DNA of 64,000 nucleotides from Candidatus Saccharimonadota bacterium (GTDB lineage Bacteria > Patescibacteriota > Saccharimonadia > Saccharimonadales > Saccharimonadaceae), in the NCBI GenBank assembly GCA_030531645.1, contig JAUNNB010000004.1, positions 20,391-84,390 of the forward strand. The letters are read 5' to 3'. Position 1 is the stretch's first letter. Each line of letters opens with the position of its first letter. Positions 58,833 to 64,000 of this stretch are shown piece after piece. Made by a program: the position numbers and the translations under genes. The notes below the pieces were generated by a model. It was not told where the DNA came from, made no database searches, and was given only the letters and a program-made list of their open reading frames with translations.

Positions 58833-61514
58833 ATGACGGATAAGTTAAAAGAAGCAGCAGAAAAAGGGATTCCTGAGATGGCAGATCAGCTTATGAAGGA
58901 AGAAAAAGTCAGCAAGACTGGTGGTGTGCCTGAGACGGCAGACGACAAGGGTCTTGATGAAGTAATGGGTAATGCAAATGAACCTAGTGTTCTTAATGAT
59001 GAACCTTCAGAGGAAGAAGATATTGTGAAGGTTGGTGGCCTCAGGGCTACTAAGGGTCAGGATGGTGTTGAGGAACTTACAGTAGAGAATGTGATGGAGG
59101 ATTCCTTCATTCGTTACTCAATGTCAGTGATTATCGATCGTGCACTTCCAGATGTGCGTGATGGTCTTAAGCCGGTGAATAGGCGTATCCTTTACGCAAT
59201 GAACAAGAATGGTTGGAAGGCTCCGCATGCTACAGTGAAATCGGCGCGTATCGTCGGTGAGGTTATGGGTAAATATCACCCACATGGTGACTCTTCGATT
59301 TACGATGCTATGGTGAACTTGGCTCAGCCTTGGAAGATGCGTTACACCCTCGTAGAAGGTCAAGGTAACTTCGGTTCAATGGATGGTGATGGTGCCGCTG
59401 CCTCTAGGTATACTGAGGCTAGAATGGATAAGATTGGTGCTGAACTTCTATCTGATATTGAGAAGGAAACAGTTGATTTCCGTGATAACTTCGATGGTTC
59501 AGAGAAGGAGCCAGTGGTGCTCCCAGCTGCAGTGCCAAATATTCTCTTGAACGGTCAGATGGGTATTGCGGTTGGTATGGCAACGAATATCCCACCACAT
59601 AACCTCGGTGAAGTAGTGGATGCTACAGTTGCACAGATTGACAACCCAGAAATCTCCCTTGAAGAGTTGATGAAGCACGTGAAGGGTCCAGATTTCCCAA
59701 CCGGCGCTGAAGTTTACGGTGGTGAGCCAATGAAGCAGGCTTATGCAACCGGTAAAGGTTCAGTGACGATTAGAGCAGTTACTTCTATTGAAGAACGCAA
59801 GAACGGGCGCTTCAATATCGTAATTACGGAGGTGCCTTACGGTATGAGCAAGGAGGCCTTTATTGAGAAGGTGCGCCAGCTCGTGATTGATAAGAAACTT
59901 ACTCATATCGCTGATGCTAGGGATGAGTCCGCAAGAGGCAAGATTCGTATAGTGGTGGAACTTAAGAAGGATGCGTTCCCAAAGAAGATTTTGAACCAGC
60001 TCTATAAATTGACTGACTTGCAGACCACTTTCCACTATAATATCTTGGCGCTTGTAGATGGTATCCAGCCAAGGGTGATGGGCCTTAAAGAGATTCTTGC
60101 AGAATTCATTAAGCACCGTCAGAAGGTGATTCGTAGGAGAACTGAGTTTGATCTCAGGAAGGCTAAAGAGCGTGCTCATATCTTGGAAGGTTTGAAGATT
60201 GCGCTTGATAACATCGATGAAGTGATTAAGACAATTCGCGCTGCTTACGATGATGCAGATAAGCAACTCATGAAGAAGTTCGGCCTTTCTGAAATTCAGG
60301 CTGCAGCTATCCTTGCAATGCAACTTCGTCGTTTGCAAGGTTTGGAGCGCGATAAGATTGAGGCGGAACTCAAAGAGTTGCAGGAATTGATTGCGAAACT
60401 CGAAGATATTCTTTCATCTGAGGCCAAGATTCTCGGCGTGGTTAAGGAAGAACTCCTTGCTATGAAAGAGAAATACGGCGATCCTCGCAAGTCTAAGATT
60501 ATCAACCACGAAGTTGGTAAGTTTGCAGAGGAAGAGCTGATTCCAGAGGAAGAAAGCGTGGTCTTGCTTACCGCAGAGAATTACATCAAGCGCGTATCGC
60601 AGGATGACTTCAAACGCCAGAACAGAGGTGGCAAGGGTCGTAGAGGTATGACCACAAAGGAAGAAGACGCGATTTCTCAGCTTATTATGACGAATTCGCA
60701 CGATTATCTCTTGTTCTTCACCTCTAAGGGTAGAATGTTTAGGATGAGGGCTTATGAAGTGCCACAGGCATCTCTAACCGCTAAGGGTACTGCCGCTGTT
60801 AATCTCTTGAATCTTCACCCAGAAGAGAAAATTACAGAGGTGATGAAAGAGGATGCAGAGGCCTCAAAGAATGGCGGATTCCTCTTTATGTGTACCAAGA
60901 AGGGAACCATCAAGAAGACTGCTCTCTCTCAGTATCTCAATGTTCGCTCGAACGGTTTGATTACAATTAAACTTGATGAGGGTGATGAGTTGAAGTGGGT
61001 GAAAGCTACAACCGGCTCAAATGAGATTGTGATTTCTACATCTGCTGGTCAGGCTATCAGGTTCTCTGAGGCAGAAGTTCGTGCTATGGGCCGTTCAGCT
61101 ATGGGTGTCAGGGGTATGAAACTCCGTCCAAAGGATGAAGTGGTAGGTATGGATGTCGTAACAGATCCAAAGCAGAAGTTGATTGCAGTTTCTGCAAACG
61201 GCTATGGTAAAGCAACCTTAGTTTCTAACTTCCCACCACACAGAAGGGGTGGAATTGGTATTAAGGTAGCAGCCGTGACGGCTAAGACTGGTCCGATTGT
61301 GGCCGTACATACCTTGGATCCTAATGCAACAGAGGTGGTGATGATTTCAACTAAGGGTCAGACTATCAGAGTAGCTACGAAGGAAATTCCTACTCTCGGG
61401 CGTGCTACCCAGGGTGTTCGTATCATGAAGATGTCTGAAGGTGATACTGTGGCATCGATGGGTATGGTGCTTCCTGAGGAAGAAAAAGCTGAAGAAAAAA
61501 CCACTAAGGAATAA
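58833..61514 (+). CDS. gyrA: DNA gyrase subunit A with N-terminal extension
   Basis: The DNA-cutting subunit of gyrase. The breakage-reunion domain begins near residue 88 with [51 protein letters not shown] keeps serine and aspartate at the quinolone-sensitive positions, and [11 protein letters not shown] carries the catalytic tyrosine. The GyrA box QNRGGKG in the C-terminal beta-pinwheel supports GyrA, not ParC. The first ~85 residues are an acidic, low-complexity extension not found in E. coli GyrA. Confidence 0.97.
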   Translation: MTDKLKEAAEKGIPEMADQLMKEEKVSKTGGVPETADDKGLDEVMGNANEPSVLNDEPSEEEDIVKVGGLRATKGQDGVEELTVENVMEDSFIRYSMSVIIDRALPDVRDGLKPVNRRILYAMNKNGWKAPHATVKSARIVGEVMGKYHPHGDSSIYDAMVNLAQPWKMRYTLVEGQGNFGSMDGDGAAASRYTEARMDKIGAELLSDIEKETVDFRDNFDGSEKEPVVLPAAVPNILLNGQMGIAVGMATNIPPHNLGEVVDATVAQIDNPEISLEELMKHVKGPDFPTGAEVYGGEPMKQAYATGKGSVTIRAVTSIEERKNGRFNIVITEVPYGMSKEAFIEKVRQLVIDKKLTHIADARDESARGKIRIVVELKKDAFPKKILNQLYKLTDLQTTFHYNILALVDGIQPRVMGLKEILAEFIKHRQKVIRRRTEFDLRKAKERAHILEGLKIALDNIDEVIKTIRAAYDDADKQLMKKFGLSEIQAAAILAMQLRRLQGLERDKIEAELKELQELIAKLEDILSSEAKILGVVKEELLAMKEKYGDPRKSKIINHEVGKFAEEELIPEEESVVLLTAENYIKRVSQDDFKRQNRGGKGRRGMTTKEEDAISQLIMTNSHDYLLFFTSKGRMFRMRAYEVPQASLTAKGTAAVNLLNLHPEEKITEVMKEDAEASKNGGFLFMCTKKGTIKKTALSQYLNVRSNGLITIKLDEGDELKWVKATTGSNEIVISTSAGQAIRFSEAEVRAMGRSAMGVRGMKLRPKDEVVGMDVVTDPKQKLIAVSANGYGKATLVSNFPPHRRGGIGIKVAAVTAKTGPIVAVHTLDPNATEVVMISTKGQTIRVATKEIPTLGRATQGVRIMKMSEGDTVASMGMVLPEEEKAEEKTTKE

Positions 61515-61522
61515 AAAGATAA

Positions 61523-61553
61523 AAATAAGCCCTTTATAAGGGCTTATTTTTAT
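61523..61553 (+). terminator. Terminator after gyrA
   Basis: AATAAGCCC-TTTATAA-GGGCTTATT hairpin followed by TTTATTT. Confidence 0.9.
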
Positions 61554-61577
61554 TTCGCTTGTGCTTCCTCTGAAAGT

Positions 61578-61714
61578 GGCTATGGTAAGAAAAGCCTGTA
61601 GAAATAGGTTTCTCTGGCGGATTTTATAGAGGTTATGGTAAGTTTCAAAACCCATATGCTAAGTTTTAAAACGCCTATGCTAGCCGTGAAAGTGTCTATG
61701 CTTGCAAAATAAAA
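61578..61714. repeat. Degenerate 21-bp tandem repeats downstream of gyrA
   Basis: Four consecutive 21-bp units start at 61631, 61652, 61673 and 61694, with a shared core near CTATGCTAAGTTTTAAAAC. An isolated related copy lies at 61578. The units diverge at several positions. The spacing equals two helical turns, as in arrays bound by a repeated protein. No gene overlaps them on the plus strand. Confidence 0.6.
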
Positions 61715-61809
61715 AGGATCGTTTTGTAAAAAATCCAGATTGGAACATACAAATGTATGTGTTTTGCATACATTTAACAGGGGTGGCAAATGATTTCTGG
61801 GGAATTTTC

Positions 61810-61836
61810 TTGACATTTTTTAGAGAGTGGTTTAAT
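61810..61836 (+). promoter_or_regulatory. Promoter of the surface protein gene
   Basis: TTGACA and TTTAAT, with a 15-bp spacer that is shorter than ideal. Confidence 0.5.
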
Positions 61837-61870
61837 GTCCGAAGCATTAAAAACTAAACGAGGAATGTTT

Positions 61871-62935
61871 ATGAAAAAAATGAATAAGACATTTAGAAAC
61901 TCTATAGTAGGGTTTTTGACAGGGGTGGCGGCTTTAACAACAAATGTTAGTGCTCAATCGGTGGTACCACAGGATTATATACCTTGGCGTGAGGGAGCGC
62001 CTGCGTTTAGGATTACGGAAATTAATCCGACGGAAAATACTTGGACTTTTCAAGTTGATAGGGAAGCAGGAGATTTCTTTCAAGTTAGATCAGTAATTTT
62101 GTACTATCCGACTTGGGCACTGAGTTTTAAGGATCCGCACGATTTGGCGAGCCAAGCTCCGATTTATGAATGGTCCCAGATTCTGGCTTATGTTCAAGAC
62201 CAGAGTGATTCCATTATCTATAGACAAAGCTCAGAAGATGGTACGGTGGATGAATATAAGGTTAAATCATTATTGCCGATAGCTTCGACTACCTCTGGTG
62301 CATGGAGCAACCAAACTAAACCTTATGACATATACATTTCGGTGGAGCTGGCTGAAAGAATGCATTGGGCTGGAATTGTGTCTTTTGCAGACTGTATGGA
62401 AACTTGGCAAGATGGAATGACCTGTAAAATGGACGACGGATATATAGAAACGGAATCGCATTACTACTATTCGACTTATCATGCAGAGGTGATTCCAGAG
62501 GAATCAGCAGAGGATGAACAGCCTTCTGGAGGGGATGAAGAGGGCTCAAATGAGACTGAAGCGGAGAAGGCTCCGGAAGAAAATAATAACGATTCAGATA
62601 AAGCTTCTGATGAGAAGGCTCCAGAGAAAGAAATGACTAAGGCGCCAGCTACTGAAAACCGACCTGCGGCAGAAATTAGATATATAAGAGATTTAGGAAA
62701 TGCGAGTGTTATAGCTGATAATACTGAGATAAAAAGAGAGGACGCCCCTGAACAGAATGAATCGGGAACTAAAACTGAGAATGTTGATGTGCCGACTCTT
62801 GGCGGGCCAAAGATTGAAGAAATAGGGGTAAGATATGAAATACTTTGGATTTTGGTGATTCTAGCCTTTATTGCAGGGGGATTTACGATGTTCTTGTTCA
62901 CGTATTTTAGGAAGCGTTACTCGAGAGATGATTAA
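61871..62935 (+). CDS. Exported surface protein with C-terminal membrane anchor
   Basis: A 354-residue protein with a signal peptide (MKKMNKTFRNSIVGFLTGVAALTTNVSA, cut probably after A28), a ~170-residue domain with aromatic and acidic residues and a C-x(10)-C-type pair in FADCMETWQDGMTCKMD, a long E/P/A/S-rich stalk (about residues 215-300), and a C-terminal helix (about 323-343) followed by basic FRKRYSRDD. It should be displayed on the outer face of the membrane. Family not recognised. The start was chosen for GAGGA at proper distance; two further in-frame ATGs lie upstream. Confidence 0.78.
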   Translation: MKKMNKTFRNSIVGFLTGVAALTTNVSAQSVVPQDYIPWREGAPAFRITEINPTENTWTFQVDREAGDFFQVRSVILYYPTWALSFKDPHDLASQAPIYEWSQILAYVQDQSDSIIYRQSSEDGTVDEYKVKSLLPIASTTSGAWSNQTKPYDIYISVELAERMHWAGIVSFADCMETWQDGMTCKMDDGYIETESHYYYSTYHAEVIPEESAEDEQPSGGDEEGSNETEAEKAPEENNNDSDKASDEKAPEKEMTKAPATENRPAAEIRYIRDLGNASVIADNTEIKREDAPEQNESGTKTENVDVPTLGGPKIEEIGVRYEILWILVILAFIAGGFTMFLFTYFRKRYSRDD

Positions 62936-62966
62936 CGCTGTCTCATAACCTAAATAGAGTTTGGAT

Positions 62967-63152
62967 ATTCTCTTGAGCAAGATGCACTTTACTAAATAGG
63001 GCGTAGTAGTGTTAATAGAGTAATTGGATAAAGAATGAGTATTCCGCGTTTCTACTGCCAGTACACAGAACCCATACGCCGCTAATTCTCTAAAAATATC
63101 CGCTTTCCCATAGGGTGGATCTCCTAACAAGGGCCTCGTCAAAATAACGGGG
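62967..63152 (+). other. Intergenic segment with nested stems
   Basis: GGATAT/ATATCC encloses GGCGTA/TACGCC over ~130 nt, and AAGGGCC/GGCCCTT forms a separate hairpin near 63127-63152. There is no clear promoter or U tract. It may be a structured RNA, a 3' UTR of the surface protein gene, or chance pairing. Confidence 0.35.
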
Positions 63153-63189
63153 CCCTTGGTGATGTGATATAATTGAGAAAAGGAGAGAA

Positions 63190-63627
63190 ATGAGTACTGG
63201 AATTAGGGTGATTTTAAGTTTTGTAATTGGTTGGTTTTTGGCGCAGGGCACGAAATTGGTGATTTTTATGATTCGTGTAAAAGGGAGAGTTACATTCAAA
63301 GATGTAGTAGAGATGATGATGAAATCTGGGGGGATGCCATCAGGGCACTCAGCATCTATGTCGGCGGCAGTGGGAACCATTGGCTTCTTTGAGGGATTTG
63401 GTTCAGTATTGTTTGCATTGGGGGCTTGCATGCTGATAATTGTGGTTTATGATGCGATTAATGTGAGATATGCGGTGGGAGAACAGGGAAAAGCTCTTAA
63501 TAAGCTTGGCGAAAAAGAGACCGAATGGAAGCACCTCAAAGTGGTTGAGGGGCACACGATTTTGCAAGTTATTGTGGGAATTGTGATCGGAATTGCAGTT
63601 GCTGCGGTCATGAATTGCGTTAGATAA
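63190..63627 (+). CDS. Divergent PAP2 (YuiD/DUF212) family membrane protein
   Basis: A 145-residue membrane protein. KSGGMPSGHSASMSAAVGTIG (PSGHSA at residues 50-55), VYDAINVRYAVGEQGKALN and EGHTILQVIVGIVIGI are the conserved blocks of DUF212, a relative of the PAP2 lipid phosphatases. It may remove phosphate from a prenyl or lipid pyrophosphate such as undecaprenyl-PP, which would suit the glycan locus, but activity of this family is not proven. GTGATATAAT and an AGGAG site precede it. Confidence 0.85.
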   Translation: MSTGIRVILSFVIGWFLAQGTKLVIFMIRVKGRVTFKDVVEMMMKSGGMPSGHSASMSAAVGTIGFFEGFGSVLFALGACMLIIVVYDAINVRYAVGEQGKALNKLGEKETEWKHLKVVEGHTILQVIVGIVIGIAVAAVMNCVR

Positions 63628-63947
63628 GCAAAAAAGCCAAAAAATCACAAAAAAGTCGAAAAAAGGTGTTGACTTTTAATCTAAAATGCGATAATATAGG
63701 GATATCCAATTGCTGCGAGATTATTTTATTGACTATCTTTTCGGATGAGAAAAGATGGCATTCAGCAACGGAAAGAATTTTAACAATTCAGTTGTGCAAT
63801 TTATAGAGTTCTTTGAATTCTTATCATCGTCAGTTTTTTTAAATTTGAGTTGAACAAATTTTACATACGATTCGTTGATGCTGAAAAAGTCACTGACCTT
63901 CTTAAATACCTTCGGGTAGAGGTTACACTTATCTAAGCGGAGAATCT
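63628..63947 (+). promoter_or_regulatory. rRNA promoter and leader
   Basis: TTGACT at 63669-63674 and TAATAT at 63692-63697 have a 17-bp spacer. The ~245-nt leader has a hairpin TTGCTG/CAGCAA (63710-63768) enclosing ATCTTTTC/GAAAAGAT, as expected for a pre-rRNA processing or antitermination element. No gene is seen in this stretch. Confidence 0.7.
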
Positions 63948-64000
63948 TTAATGGAGAGTTTGATCCTGGCTCAGGATGAATGCTGGCGGCGTGCCTAATA
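63948..64000 (+). rRNA. rrs: 16S ribosomal RNA, 5' end only
   Basis: AGAGTTTGATCCTGGCTCAG followed by GATGAATGCTGGCGGCGTGCC is the universal 16S 5' end. The start is placed seven bases before AGAGTTT by analogy to E. coli numbering. The gene runs off the window. Confidence 0.97.

Noticed and set aside
61578..61714. CRISPR array
   Set aside because: Units are contiguous with no unique spacers, and no cas genes occur in the window.
61580..61816. Minus-strand frame of 78 codons with a 7-residue repeat over the 21-bp repeats
   Set aside because: The periodicity follows from the DNA repeats. There is no ribosome site or promoter on that strand and the gyrA terminator lies just beyond it.
1..64000. 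UGA recoded to glycine, as in Gracilibacteria
   Set aside because: All core genes are full-length without in-frame TGA, and one gene ends in TGA at the right family length.

Overview
The window is bacterial chromosome, and the best fit is a Candidatus Saccharibacteria (TM7) or related Candidate Phyla Radiation epibiont. The evidence is tight gene packing, many very short or missing 5' leaders, reduced or degenerate versions of housekeeping enzymes (Pol I without a full proofreading domain, DnaG without zinc ligands, a shortened phosphate acetyltransferase, degenerate DHH, MBL and Nudix domains), few biosynthetic genes, many membrane-anchored proteins with no named family, and the first ~50 nt of a 16S rRNA gene at the right edge. 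The code is standard: no in-frame TGA is read through. TGA terminates only one of 58 annotated genes. The taxonomic call is an inference.

Layout. Bases 1-9 kb are a cell-surface glycan locus: GT4 and GT2 glycosyltransferases, two hexapeptide acetyltransferases, a Wzy-like polymerase, a LicD-family phosphotransferase, a Wzx-like flippase, a TagD-like cytidylyltransferase and a membrane O-acyltransferase with a C9 tract near its start. Bases 8.75-10.8 kb look accessory: an unassigned gap, a DUF2806-like gene and a DUF3800 gene with a structured RNA leader. Bases 10.8-26.6 kb hold a second acyltransferase, pta, a HolA-like protein, a DHH-derived protein with a long Pro/Glu tail, membrane-anchored rhodanese- and thioredoxin-like proteins, tRNA-Ser, a DHHW/MBOAT O-acylation pair, pyrG, a DUF4868 (KwaB-like) gene, tsaC, ychF, an anchored HNH nuclease, a CBS-pair protein and a DsbA-like oxidoreductase.

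Bases 26.6-51.3 kb are mostly information processing: a small self-contained transcript with a 27-codon ORF, aspS, rplA, an ABC exporter, a TrxB-like reductase, polA, a membrane GT2, rpoD, mscL, dnaG, tRNA-Val, thrS, miaA, a site-2 protease, a 6S-like RNA, a Nudix/RNase HI fusion, rnpB, and the infC-rpmI-rplT-rpmB operon with an AUU start for IF3, then comM. tmRNA lies at 51.39-51.74 kb and is followed by ~1.3 kb with no convincing protein gene, which instead holds promoters, strong hairpins, a terminator and a large inverted repeat. Bases 53.0-64 kb carry a HerA/TraD-like ATPase with two small partners, gyrB, gyrA, 21-bp tandem repeats, a signal-peptide surface protein, a YuiD/DUF212 protein and the rRNA promoter.

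Regulation. A recurring extended -10 (GTGGTATAAT) is often followed after only 6-8 nt by ATG, so at least 17 genes probably have leaderless mRNAs, while genes inside operons keep Shine-Dalgarno sites. The least explained parts are the noncoding 51.8-53.0 kb stretch and the GTAAAAAATAC motif clustered in and around it.
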